From: DASWJQ01 sp036397095
Lineage (GTDB): Bacteria; Chloroflexota; Anaerolineae; Anaerolineales; E44-bin32
DNA length: 62,228 nucleotides
Direction of reading: 5' to 3'
Assembly: GCA_036397095.1 (NCBI GenBank)
Contig: DASWJQ010000176.1
Location: 1-62,228 of the forward strand
Numbering within the stretch: position 1 is the stretch's first letter; every line of letters begins with the position of its first letter. Of the stretch, positions 41,673 to 50,666 are shown in pieces. Under the pieces are notes generated by a model. The model made no database searches and was not told the DNA's origin. It saw nothing but the letters and a program-made list of their open reading frames with translations. The translations under genes were made by a program, and so were the position numbers.

Positions 41673-42365
41673 GTGGCGCAAGAGCGAACGTATGATCTCG
41701 CTCGGAGCCGCATGGTTGAACACCAACTGCGGGCGCGGGGTATTAGCGACGAGCGTGTCCTGCAGGCAATGGGGTCCGTACCCCGCCACCGCTTCGTCCC
41801 CAAGGAAATGCGCGACTCCGCCTACGCCGATGGGCCCCTACCGATCGGGCAACGGCAGACAATCTCACAGCCCTACATCGTCGCCTACATGACCCAGCTA
41901 CTCCAGTTGAAGCCCGACGACCGCGTGTTGGAGATTGGCACCGGCTCCGGCTACCAAGCGGCCGTGTTGGCTCTGCTGGCAAGCGAGGTCTACAGCCTGG
42001 AGCGGCATGGCGAACTGGCCGTCAGATCCCGCCGGTTGCTTGAGGATCTCGATGTCAACAACGTCAAGGTGATCGAAGAAGACGGCACCCGCGGCTACCC
42101 ACTTGCCGCACCCTATGACGCCATTATCGTGACGGCGGCCGCACCACAGGCGCCCGAGCCGCTAAAGCAGCAGCTGGTCGAAGGTGGCCGGCTGGTGGTG
42201 CCGGTGGGCGGCCGCGGCGAACAACACCTGGAGCGCTGGACTCGGCGGGGGGGCCAGGTCGAGCGCGAACAATTGGTGCCGGTGGCGTTTGTGCCGTTGG
42301 TCGGCGAGCACGGCTGGCAGGAGAACGAAGACCCAACATGGGGGCCGCACGAGGAGCTTTTCTAG
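41673..42365 (+). CDS. pcm: Protein-L-isoaspartate O-methyltransferase
   Basis: A 230-residue repair methyltransferase. DRVLEIGTGSGYQAAVLALLASEVYSLERH is the SAM-binding motif, and RHRFVPKEMRDSAYADGPLPIGQRQTISQPYIVAYMTQLL is highly typical of Pcm. It methylates isoaspartyl residues in damaged proteins. Start GTG with AAGGAG 6 nt upstream. Probably co-transcribed with the preceding molybdopterin enzyme; convergent with the large PEP/pyruvate-binding protein gene. Confidence 0.94.
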   Translation: MAQERTYDLARSRMVEHQLRARGISDERVLQAMGSVPRHRFVPKEMRDSAYADGPLPIGQRQTISQPYIVAYMTQLLQLKPDDRVLEIGTGSGYQAAVLALLASEVYSLERHGELAVRSRRLLEDLDVNNVKVIEEDGTRGYPLAAPYDAIIVTAAAPQAPEPLKQQLVEGGRLVVPVGGRGEQHLERWTRRGGQVEREQLVPVAFVPLVGEHGWQENEDPTWGPHEELF

Positions 42366-42383
42366 GGGCCGATGGCGGCCGGC

Positions 42384-44714
42384 CTAGCTTTCGGCGGCTG
42401 GAGCCGGGAAGTAGGCCAGCGCCTTGTCGGCCTCGCCGTCCATCACCAGCTCGAGGCGTCGGCCGCCCCTGGCGGCGGCCACATCGACGATCCGTACCAC
42501 ATCGGCCCATTGCGCGTCGCCGGGAAGCAACGACGGCAGGGCGTTGGGCGCCTTTTCCAGCAACGAGCGGTTGAAGGTATCCCCTTTGCCACCCAAGGCC
42601 AGGGGGTAGATGTGAGCCTCAACCAGGTCCTGGAAGAAATGGGTCCCGTAGGACGGCTCCGGGGCCGAACGGCCCTCGAACACCTCGACCAACGCCCGGG
42701 CATTGTAGATATCGGCATAGCCAACCGGAACCCCGAGCTCCGCGTTGGCTGAGCCCCAGCGGCCCGGACCAATCAGGATAAAGGGCTCGGTCTCGAGCCT
42801 GGCGTTAATGCGGCCGATGACCTGGGCCAATTCCTTGCGCTTGGTGCCGACCGGCAAATCGGCATAGGCCTTTGGCTCGATGAACACCACATAGCGAATA
42901 TTGGAGACACGGCCTTCGGGAACGACTCGTCCGACCATGAACAACTGCTGGTCGGCGGGCACGTCCTTCGGCAGCCGCACCCGCTGCGGGTCAAGCCGGC
43001 TCTGCGGCCGGCACTGGAGCAGCGAAATCGATACCCGCGTCGAGCGCCGTCCACCCTCATCAAGCATGATGGCGAATTCGGTATCGACCGGGACCTGATA
43101 GGCGGTCTCCAGTGCGTTCAACATCGAGCGCATCAACTTGGTTAACGGGGAGCGGCGCAGCAGATCGTCGAATGTGATGACGATCTCCGCCGGATCGAGC
43201 CGTAACGGGCGGCTGATGAAATCCTGCAGTGCGCCCTGGTGGAAGTGTTGCGTGATCGAGCGCAAGTGCTTGAAGCCGGACAAGAGCACGCTGCCAACCG
43301 GAAGAGTCTTGAAGGCGTTGGCTTCCAGATCGATCAAATCGACCTTGGTCTGAGAGTAGCGGCGAATGTCGGCCGGATCCGACTCCGGGCGCAGTTCGGG
43401 GTGGCTGAGGGCCACCAGCCGCGGGTAGTCGCCGGCCAGCGTCTCGACGGCCCGCGTGCCAAGGCCCCACACCAGGCGCAAGAAGCCGGCGTCACGCTCG
43501 ATCTTGGGGCTCCAGCGGAATTGGTTGCGTGAAAAGGCGACACCGGCGCCGTCGGGCAGGTAGTAGTCCCCCAGCCGCCCGCCAATGACCGGCTGGATCA
43601 GAATGGCCATGCGTTCGTCGTAGTCGATCAACCCCATGCGGCGCCGGTAGAGCAGCACATCGGAACTGTAGACGCTGGCGTAGACCTTGCTGATGGCCGC
43701 CTGCAGGTCGGCCAGATTTTTCTCTGGCGAAGCTTGGTTGGGGCAGAAGTGACTCTCGTACTTGCCGGCGAATGAGGTGCCGAACGAGTCCTCGAGCAGA
43801 CTCGAAGAGCGAACGATAAGAGGACTGCCGGCCGCCTTGTCGAGGATGGATTGCAGCCCGTCGACGATCTCGTCGGGGAAGCTGCCTTGCTTGAACCGAT
43901 CGCGGATCGTCGGGTAATCGCGTTGGATCTCCTCCCGGCTCTTGTACTTCTGGTTGGCGTAGACCACCAGCCCGTTCAGCTGTGTGAATTGGTAAAAGAC
44001 ATCGGCCCCGATGTACCAGGACTTGGGGAAGCTAAGATGCTCGAGAAGCTCCTTGCTGGCTGAGCCGCGCAACACGGTTTCGGCCAGCTTGATGCCGGCC
44101 GCCTTGCCTCCGATCTTGCCCCGGCCCAGGCGGTTGTCGCGGATCTCCTTGAGGGTCGCGACAGCGAACCATTCCTTGGCGATCGCCAGGTATTCGAGAT
44201 GGTCGCTGATCATTGCCTTGATCAGGACGACCTTGATCTCCTCCAGGTCGTGCTCGACTCGTTTGCGTTGGTCGAGGGGCAGCTTCTCATATGTCTCGCC
44301 CTGGGTGAAAAGCATGTCCCACGGTGCCAGTTCGGGGTGAAAGGTAAGCACCACGTCCTGCGACGGCACCCGCTCGGTCAGGACGGTGCGCACGAGCTCT
44401 TCGAACAACTCATGCGGCAGGTTGTAGGCGAAGTAGAAGTCGGTCAGGTTGTCGCGCACGATGCCCAGCCGCGTCTGCCAGGTCTCGCCGGCTTCGTCGC
44501 GCATCGGATCAAACAAGCCCTCTCGGCGCTGGGACTGGCGGGCTTTTTGTTGGACCTCGGCCTCGAAGGCCTCCTGCGTGATAACGCCGCGCTCGAACAG
44601 CACCTGGCGCATGGCAGCGCGCATGCCGGGCGCCAGGATGGGGTACTGGCTCAACTCCAGGTAGAGCGTCAGGACCTTAGGAAACGAGCCCGAGTCGGGC
44701 GAAGGCAGAGTCAT
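42384..44714 (-). CDS. PEP/pyruvate-binding (PPDK N-terminal-like) protein lacking a catalytic C-terminal domain
   Basis: A 776-residue protein. An unknown N-terminal region of about 170 residues precedes a PEP-synthase-type ATP/pyruvate-binding domain (LGRGKIGGKAAGIKLAETVL; PLIVRSSSLLEDSFGTSFAGKYES; LLQCRPQSR). The C-terminal ~190 residues (FILIGPGRWGSANAELGVPVGYADIYNARALVE; SYGTHFFQDLVEAHIYPLA) are of unknown function. I find neither a phosphohistidine swivelling domain nor the PEP-binding TIM barrel, so it is not a complete PEP synthase. Perhaps a phosphotransfer or regulatory protein. Confidence 0.75.
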   Translation of the reverse strand: MTLPSPDSGSFPKVLTLYLELSQYPILAPGMRAAMRQVLFERGVITQEAFEAEVQQKARQSQRREGLFDPMRDEAGETWQTRLGIVRDNLTDFYFAYNLPHELFEELVRTVLTERVPSQDVVLTFHPELAPWDMLFTQGETYEKLPLDQRKRVEHDLEEIKVVLIKAMISDHLEYLAIAKEWFAVATLKEIRDNRLGRGKIGGKAAGIKLAETVLRGSASKELLEHLSFPKSWYIGADVFYQFTQLNGLVVYANQKYKSREEIQRDYPTIRDRFKQGSFPDEIVDGLQSILDKAAGSPLIVRSSSLLEDSFGTSFAGKYESHFCPNQASPEKNLADLQAAISKVYASVYSSDVLLYRRRMGLIDYDERMAILIQPVIGGRLGDYYLPDGAGVAFSRNQFRWSPKIERDAGFLRLVWGLGTRAVETLAGDYPRLVALSHPELRPESDPADIRRYSQTKVDLIDLEANAFKTLPVGSVLLSGFKHLRSITQHFHQGALQDFISRPLRLDPAEIVITFDDLLRRSPLTKLMRSMLNALETAYQVPVDTEFAIMLDEGGRRSTRVSISLLQCRPQSRLDPQRVRLPKDVPADQQLFMVGRVVPEGRVSNIRYVVFIEPKAYADLPVGTKRKELAQVIGRINARLETEPFILIGPGRWGSANAELGVPVGYADIYNARALVEVFEGRSAPEPSYGTHFFQDLVEAHIYPLALGGKGDTFNRSLLEKAPNALPSLLPGDAQWADVVRIVDVAAARGGRRLELVMDGEADKALAYFPAPAAES

Positions 44715-44873
44715 GGGCGCCTGCTGGCGGCGGTCAATCTATTGATTTTACTGGCAAGCGTGGAATCGTGACCGTGGCTATCAATCCACCGGCCGAGGTT
44801 CGATCATCCATCCAGGGCGGGGGAATCACTTGAGGAATGTCGTCCCGGTGGCGTAGTCGCCCATGAGGTGCCG

Positions 44874-45983
44874 CTACTGGAGGAACCGCTCGAGCAAGCG
44901 GATGACCAGCCACAGGAAGATCGGCAGAAGCAACGCCGAAGAAAATCCACGCAGAGTCCTCGGGTCCCAGGGCCAGGTGGACACCTTCTCAAGCAATTGG
45001 CGCTCCTGGATCAGGGCGGCGATTGCGTCCAGGCTGCCTTTGGTGTCTTGGTAGTCATTCTCATGGACCTGATTGTGGATTCTGTGTCGCGCCGCCTCCA
45101 GCACGAGGCTGTTCTCGCGCATCTGGCGGTCCTTCTCCTCCTCGAGCCGGTCCTGCATGCTCATGATGGGAAGGAGGAATATCGCAACAGCCAAGATGAC
45201 CACAAGGATATTGGCTACCAGACTGACGGTGTCCAACACCTGTGAGCCGAGCGCGAAGGATTCCTGGGTGTATGCGATCAGCAATATGAAGACCAATCCG
45301 ATCCCGGTGCGTGCCGTCAATTGGGAGAAGGCGTAGGCCGGCTTGAGGTGGAGCAGGTCGATGTTGCGGGCCTGCCAGTGCAGCCGGCTCACTTGGAGCA
45401 GTTGCCGGACGCTGCGGACGGCCAACGCTAAGAAGGAGGCGCTCATGGCCGATGTGAACGGGATGTCCGCCACGATATGCAAGGCCGTACGCGGTGCCAG
45501 TTCACCATAGGAGTCGACCGAGCCGAGCACGAAAGCGGTAGCTGACAGGCTGGCAATGGGAATGAGCCAGGCGCCGACGCCCCGCGGCAACACCGTCAGC
45601 TGATACTCGATACGGCCTAATTCGCCCGCTGAGGATTCGAGCAGAGGCCGGTATGCATGCAAGGCCCGTGAGGCGACACGTGTCAGATAGTGGTAGAGCG
45701 CAGGCCAATAGACAATCCAGGGTGCGTAGCTCGAAGGCAAAGAATGGAATGTGCCGACGGCCAGGCTCCCGTCCAGCCAGAACACTCCGTTGACGATGAC
45801 AAGAGAAACGATCAATCCCACCAGGTAGTACAACCAGCTTGGACCAGGAAGGCCCTCGATCCAATGGATCAGACGATCAATCCAGCTTGGCGGGTAAGGC
45901 GAGTCGGTCAGTTCGAGTGCCGAATTCGTCAAAGGCGGTTCCCGAAGAGATAGCCAGTGGAACGTATCTTGTGCCGGAGACAA
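44874..45983 (-). CDS. Hypothetical polytopic membrane protein
   Basis: About 369 residues with about seven hydrophobic segments (for example WLYYLVGLIVSLVIVNGVFWL, TGIGLVFILLIAYT, VSLVANILVVILAVAIFLLPI and SSALLLPIFLWLVIRLLERFL). The stretch between the last two segments is charged and probably coiled-coil (RLEEEKDRQMRENSLVLEAARHRI). I do not recognise the family. The start is weak: the longest frame begins with TTG and no ribosome site is clear. Flanked by gaps of 159 and 124 bp in which I see nothing. Confidence 0.6.
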   Translation of the reverse strand: MSPAQDTFHWLSLREPPLTNSALELTDSPYPPSWIDRLIHWIEGLPGPSWLYYLVGLIVSLVIVNGVFWLDGSLAVGTFHSLPSSYAPWIVYWPALYHYLTRVASRALHAYRPLLESSAGELGRIEYQLTVLPRGVGAWLIPIASLSATAFVLGSVDSYGELAPRTALHIVADIPFTSAMSASFLALAVRSVRQLLQVSRLHWQARNIDLLHLKPAYAFSQLTARTGIGLVFILLIAYTQESFALGSQVLDTVSLVANILVVILAVAIFLLPIMSMQDRLEEEKDRQMRENSLVLEAARHRIHNQVHENDYQDTKGSLDAIAALIQERQLLEKVSTWPWDPRTLRGFSSALLLPIFLWLVIRLLERFLQ

Positions 45984-46107
45984 AGGTGGTCAGCCCCACC
46001 AAACCGCTCCTGGAGTGACCCAGTTCTGGACCCAGGCGCAGGTCATGCCCGCATCAGTGGCGCAACGTTTCAGTTGCCGAGAGCGAAGGTGGCGGCGTGG
46101 GCGCTGG

Positions 46108-47241
46108 TTAGCGCCCCAGGTGCATCGGCATGATGACGTGCAGGAAGTCGTCGCGGCCAACGGAGCGCAGCACGCCCGGTGATGAACTGTTGTTGGTCTC
46201 GATGGCCACATTAGGCGTATCGATGACGCTCAGCACGTCGATCAGGAAGCGCACATTGAAAGCAATCTCCAGCGGATCGCCCTCAATGGTGGCGTCGACA
46301 ACGGTTTCGTTTGAGCCGGTTTCGGCGGCCGTGGCCGAGATTTCGAGCTTGCCCGGGTCGAGCTCGCCGCCGGGGGAGATCTTCAGACGGGCGCTGTGGG
46401 CGGCCTCGCGGGCGAAGATGTCGGCCGCCTTGCACGCCTTGAGAAAGGCGCTGGTCGGCAGGACGGCCCGGGTGGCGTAGCCATTGGGGATGATGCCTTT
46501 GACGTCGGGGTAGGTCCCCTCGATGAGCTGTGAGACCAACTCGACGTCCTTGGTGCGGAAAATCACCTGGCCGCGGTTCGGCGGCAGGATCATATTGACC
46601 GTCTCGGCGGCGTCGTCGGCGACGCGCGCCAGTTCGGACAAAGCCCGACTGGGGATGATGGCCCGCACCGGGCCGGCGTCGGCGGTGCTTAGCCGTGATT
46701 GGCGCACTGAAAGCCGGAAACCATCGGCGGCGGCCATCGACAGCTCGCCGTCGTTGACCTCGACCAGCACCCCGGTCAGGACCGGCCGGGCATCGTCGGT
46801 CGAGGCGGCAAACACCACCTGGTGGATCATTTCGCGCAGTTCTTCAAGGTCAAAAGTCAGGCCGCCATCCAATTCCTCGGGCGGCAGCGGCGGGAACTCC
46901 TGGGCGTCAATGCACTTAATGTCGTTGTTGTACGTCCCGCAGCGCAAATTGAGCGTTTGGGTACGGACGGCCAGTTCCATCTCGACGGACTCATTGGGCA
47001 GCGTATTGATCAAGTCGACGAAGGTGCGAGACGGCACCGTGGTGGCGCCGTCCTCTTCGATCTTGGCGCCGATCCAACAACTGATCCCCAACTCTAGATT
47101 GGTCGCCGAAAGCCGGAGCCGGCCCTCATCCGTCGCCACCAGGATGTTGCCCAGCACGGGCAGCGTGCTGCGCGGCGCTACCGCCCGCGAGACGATGCTT
47201 AAACCACGCGCAAGGTTTTCTTGGAGGCACGAGACCTTCAT
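46108..47241 (-). CDS. dnaN: DNA polymerase III sliding clamp, beta subunit
   Basis: It forms the ring-shaped processivity clamp. The 377-residue protein has three DnaN folds; MKVSCLQENLARGLSIVSRAVAPRSTLPVLGNILVATDEGRLRLSATNLELGI is the standard start, and the C terminus ends in DFLHVIMPMHL. The ATG is chosen from homology, with AAAGGA upstream; the longer frame would cross the promoter. dnaA and recF, its common neighbours, are absent here; it is divergent from a histidine kinase gene. Confidence 0.96.
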   Translation of the reverse strand: MKVSCLQENLARGLSIVSRAVAPRSTLPVLGNILVATDEGRLRLSATNLELGISCWIGAKIEEDGATTVPSRTFVDLINTLPNESVEMELAVRTQTLNLRCGTYNNDIKCIDAQEFPPLPPEELDGGLTFDLEELREMIHQVVFAASTDDARPVLTGVLVEVNDGELSMAAADGFRLSVRQSRLSTADAGPVRAIIPSRALSELARVADDAAETVNMILPPNRGQVIFRTKDVELVSQLIEGTYPDVKGIIPNGYATRAVLPTSAFLKACKAADIFAREAAHSARLKISPGGELDPGKLEISATAAETGSNETVVDATIEGDPLEIAFNVRFLIDVLSVIDTPNVAIETNNSSSPGVLRSVGRDDFLHVIMPMHLGR

Positions 47242-47280
47242 GTGGGGAGAGTCCTTTATGGGGTAAACCTTGTGGCTCGA

Positions 47281-47309
47281 AGTATACAACGGAGCCGAGG
47301 CAGATACAA
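47281..47309 (-). promoter_or_regulatory. dnaN promoter
   Basis: On the minus strand -35 TTGTAT (47309-47304), a 17-bp spacer and -10 TATACT (47286-47281) lie about 39 nt upstream of the ATG. The leader of about 33 nt includes the AAAGGA ribosome site. Confidence 0.62.
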
Positions 47310-47315
47310 CGCCGA

Positions 47316-47344
47316 TGGACAACCCGAAGCCGTTGGCATACACT
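47316..47344 (+). promoter_or_regulatory. Promoter of the leaderless histidine kinase gene
   Basis: On the plus strand TGGACA (5 of 6 to TTGACA), a 17-bp spacer and TACACT end 6 nt before the ATG at 47351. The -35 box is only 6 bp from the -35 of the divergent dnaN promoter, so one regulator could control both. Confidence 0.48.
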
Positions 47345-47350
47345 CTGGGC

Positions 47351-48607
47351 ATGCCCGACCAGGTGCCCGCCGGCTCGGACGAAGATCTGCGCCAGTTGGT
47401 CTTACACTACTCGCGCCTGGTGGAAATCAGCGTAACGCTCAACTCCACGCTCGACCTCGACCGTCTGCTCCAATTCATCGTTGATTCGGCTGCCGATCTG
47501 GTGGACAGCGAAGGCGCTTCCATCCTGCTCGTCGAAATGAAGACCAAGGACCTGGTGTTCGCCGCAGCAACCGGCACCGACCGGACGACGCTGGCCGAAA
47601 TCCCGGTCCCTCTCGACAGCTCGTTGGCCGGGACGGTCTTCCGCGAGGAGCGGCCTCTGATCATCAACGAAGTGGCGTCCGATCCACGCCACTTCCGCGA
47701 GGTCGGTGAGCGGATCAACTTCAAGACGCGTTCGCTGCTGGGCGTGCCCATGCGCATTCAGGACAAGGTGACCGGTGTGCTGGAGGCGGTGAACAAACGC
47801 GATGGAATGTTCGACGAGAACGACCAGCAGATTTTGTCGATCATCGCCTCACAGGCGGCGGTCGCCATCAACAATGCCAGGCTAGTCGATGCCCTGCAGC
47901 GCGCCTACGACGAGCTGGGCAAGCTTGACCGGCTGAAGAGCGAGTTTATCTCGATCGCTTCGCACGAGCTGCGCACGCCGCTGGCGCTGATCCTCGGCTA
48001 CGCCACCATTCTCAAAGAGGACGCCGGCGAGACGGCGTCGGAGCATGTCAGTGCGGTGCTCAACTCGGCAATGCGTATGCGCTCACTCATCGAAGACATG
48101 ACCAATCTCAACCTGCTGCGGATCGGCTCGGCTGAGATGAACTTTGAAATGCAGCCGCTGCAATCGGTCATGCGCGCCGCCGAAGAAGAAGTGCGCGAGA
48201 CGATCCAAGCCAAGGGGCAGAGGCTGAACGTCGAGATGTTGGAGGACACAATCCAGGCTCGAGTCGACGGACCGAAATTGTCGATGGCGCTGACCAATCT
48301 GCTCAACAATGCGCTGCGCTTCACGCCGGCCGAGGGAAATATCAGCCTGCGGCTGACCCGCCGCGGCGAAGAGGCCTGGTTCCAGGTCGAAGACGACGGC
48401 ATCGGGATCCAGCAAGAGGCGATCGAGCGCATCTTCCAAGCCTTCTATCAGGTGGAAGACCACCGCACCCGACGGCATGAGGGGATGGGGCTTGGCCTGG
48501 CGATCGTACGCGGCGTGGCCGACGCCCACGGCGGCCGGGCGTGGGCTGAAAGTCAGGGGCCGGGCCAAGGAGCGCTATTCACCATCACGATCCCATTGGC
48601 GAACTAA
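47351..48607 (+). CDS. GAF domain sensor histidine kinase
   Basis: A 418-residue cytoplasmic sensor kinase (no membrane helix). A GAF domain spans about 30-175 (VDSEGASILLVEMKTKDLVFAAATG; LIINEVASDPRHF; LLGVPMRIQDKVTGVLEAVNK). The phospho-acceptor is H205 in FISIASHELRTPLALILGY, and the ATPase domain has LTNLLNNALRFTP, DDGIGI and GMGLGLAIV. No response regulator gene is adjacent. An earlier in-frame ATG at 47315 is possible, but the -10/-35 spacing favours this one. Its stop overlaps the convergent MFS stop. Confidence 0.88.
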   Translation: MPDQVPAGSDEDLRQLVLHYSRLVEISVTLNSTLDLDRLLQFIVDSAADLVDSEGASILLVEMKTKDLVFAAATGTDRTTLAEIPVPLDSSLAGTVFREERPLIINEVASDPRHFREVGERINFKTRSLLGVPMRIQDKVTGVLEAVNKRDGMFDENDQQILSIIASQAAVAINNARLVDALQRAYDELGKLDRLKSEFISIASHELRTPLALILGYATILKEDAGETASEHVSAVLNSAMRMRSLIEDMTNLNLLRIGSAEMNFEMQPLQSVMRAAEEEVRETIQAKGQRLNVEMLEDTIQARVDGPKLSMALTNLLNNALRFTPAEGNISLRLTRRGEEAWFQVEDDGIGIQQEAIERIFQAFYQVEDHRTRRHEGMGLGLAIVRGVADAHGGRAWAESQGPGQGALFTITIPLAN

Positions 48608-49914
48608 GCGGATTCCGTTGGCAGCCTGAGGCGCAACATGACCCCGGCCGAGACCAATAATGCCAGGCAGGCCAGGCCGAAGACCACAGTGTAGCCGGCA
48701 GACGGCGAGCCGGCCCATTGGTTGATCGGATCGATGAGAAGACCGCCGCCGGCCCGGGCCAGCGCGCTGCCGCCGGCACTGGCCACATTGGCCACCCCCA
48801 GATAGCGGGCCGCCTGGGCCGACGGAACCAGGTCGGTGACCAGAGCCCAACTCCCGCTCAGGAAGACCCCCGTAGCAATCCCCAGCAGCGCACCGGCCAG
48901 TGTCACGCCGGTCGGCGTGCGCAGCCCAAGCAGAACGATCACACCGCCGGCGGCCAGCAGGCAGGCGAGCACGACGATGGGCCGGCGCCCGACACGATCC
49001 GCCACCCAGCCAGCGGGCAATGCCACCAGCAGCACAGCCAGACCGAGCACTACCCCCAATTGGCCAACGATGCGCTGGGCTCCCGGCTCCGGCAAGCGAT
49101 GGACATCCATCAGATAGAACAGCACGAAGGTGTTGATGGTGATAACGGCGCCCCAAAACAGGAACCGATTGAGAAACCACAAGGCAAAGGCCGGACGTTG
49201 GCGCCAGCGGACGCGAAAAGCCATCCACCAGGGCAGGGTGCGGCGCGCAGCCCCGGGTTGATCCTGATTGCTGATCGACGGTGTCAACAGCAATGTGATC
49301 AGCAGCGCCAACGCCAGTGCTCCGGAAGCCACAGAGGCCGCCCCGACCAAGTTGCCGTCGGCGACCAGTTCGCCTCCGGCGTAGCGGCCTACGACGAAGC
49401 CGATGACTTCGAAGCTGGCCTTGAGGCCCGATGCGAAACCGCGCTGGTGGTATGGCACCCGGTCGGGGATGAGCGCCTGCCATGGCCCTTGCAGGGTGTT
49501 GGACGCCAACTGCAGGCCCAGCAGACCAACAATGACCAGGCTGAGCGACGGGGCGAGAACGATGCCAAAGTGTGCCAGCATCACCAGCAGGCCGCCGATG
49601 ACCAGGTAAGGCACCCGGCGTCCCCAGCGGGAGCGAGTTCGGTCAGAGCGGGCGCCAACGATAGGTTGGACCAGTGCGGCGACGACCAAGCCAGTGAGTG
49701 TTGCCAGCCCGAGAGCAGTGTTCTTCCAGTCGGGGGCGAACCGGAGGATCTTGTGGCTGAGCACGGCCGGCTCGAGCACATTGATTGACACGCCAATGGC
49801 GAATGCCAATGCCGTGACGCCAACCATGGCCGGCAAGCGCAGGCGCGGTACAAGGCCAGCTTCGGTCGAGCCGGCCTGCGTTGGGCGGTCAACTTGCTGG
49901 CGGGACGGTAGCAA
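48604..49914 (-). CDS. Major facilitator superfamily transporter
   Basis: A 436-residue, twelve-helix transporter. The loop between helices 2 and 3 (PIVGARSDRTRSRWGRRVPYLVIG) and between 8 and 9 (AGWVADRVGRRPIVVL) are the MFS motif A. It resembles the GPH sodium:sugar symporter-like or SLC45-like group, but the cargo is unknown. The first codon appears to be TTG, 3 bp after the stop of the metal-dependent hydrolase gene, with no clear ribosome site, so the start is uncertain. Confidence 0.82.
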   Translation of the reverse strand: MLPSRQQVDRPTQAGSTEAGLVPRLRLPAMVGVTALAFAIGVSINVLEPAVLSHKILRFAPDWKNTALGLATLTGLVVAALVQPIVGARSDRTRSRWGRRVPYLVIGGLLVMLAHFGIVLAPSLSLVIVGLLGLQLASNTLQGPWQALIPDRVPYHQRGFASGLKASFEVIGFVVGRYAGGELVADGNLVGAASVASGALALALLITLLLTPSISNQDQPGAARRTLPWWMAFRVRWRQRPAFALWFLNRFLFWGAVITINTFVLFYLMDVHRLPEPGAQRIVGQLGVVLGLAVLLVALPAGWVADRVGRRPIVVLACLLAAGGVIVLLGLRTPTGVTLAGALLGIATGVFLSGSWALVTDLVPSAQAARYLGVANVASAGGSALARAGGGLLIDPINQWAGSPSAGYTVVFGLACLALLVSAGVMLRLRLPTESA

Positions 49915-49917
49915 GGG

Positions 49918-50601
49918 CTACAGGCTAAACGACTGTCCGGGCTTAAGGACGTGGGGCTGGGCCGTGGTTTCCTTGGCTACCAGGTCTGCCCAGGCCTGTG
50001 CATCCTGGCTGATCAGCTCCCATGTGTCGTAATGGATGGGGATGACATGGGCCGGCTGGATCAGCTTGACGGCGCGCAAGGCGTCGCTCGGGCCCATCGT
50101 GTAGTTGTCGCCGATGGGCAGTGCCGCCAGATCAATCCCTTCCTCGCCAATCAGGCGCATGTCGCCAAAAAGGGCAGTGTCACCGGCAAAGTACAGCTTT
50201 TGCCCGGTTTCTGTGGTGAGGAGCAACCCCGCCGGATTGCCGCCGTACGAACCGTCGGGCAGGGCCGAACCGTGGAATGCCAACGTGAGCTTGAGGTAGC
50301 CAAACGGATGTTGGTACCCGCCACCATGCTGTTGGCCATGGGTGGCCACCCCGCGCGCCTCGAACCAGTTGGCGATTTCGAAATTGGCGATGACGGTAGC
50401 GCCCGTGCGCTTGGCGATCTGCACCGCGTCACCAACATGGTCGCCGTGGCCGTGGGTGATCAGGATGAACTCGGCCTCGACTTCGTCGGGCCCAACGGTG
50501 GCGGCCGGATTGTCACTGAAGAATGGATCGATGAGGAGTTTGTGTTGGCCAACCTCCAGACTGAAAGCGGCATGGCCGTACCAGGTGACGATGATGGACA
50601 T
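49918..50601 (-). CDS. UPF0173 metal-dependent hydrolase (metallo-beta-lactamase fold)
   Basis: A 227-residue hydrolase with the HGHGDH zinc motif (ILITHGHGDHVGDAVQIAKRT), downstream ligands in YFAGDTALFGDM and PIHYDTWELI, and the WYGHAAFSLE start of UPF0173. Its substrate is unknown. GGGAGG lies 6 nt before the ATG. The MFS gene follows at once, so the two may be one unit. Confidence 0.9.
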   Translation of the reverse strand: MSIIVTWYGHAAFSLEVGQHKLLIDPFFSDNPAATVGPDEVEAEFILITHGHGDHVGDAVQIAKRTGATVIANFEIANWFEARGVATHGQQHGGGYQHPFGYLKLTLAFHGSALPDGSYGGNPAGLLLTTETGQKLYFAGDTALFGDMRLIGEEGIDLAALPIGDNYTMGPSDALRAVKLIQPAHVIPIHYDTWELISQDAQAWADLVAKETTAQPHVLKPGQSFSL

Positions 50602-50666
50602 AGGGACCTCCCTGTCGTTGAGGGCACGGCGGGCAGAGGCCCTCCCAGTATACCGACGGAGAGAAG

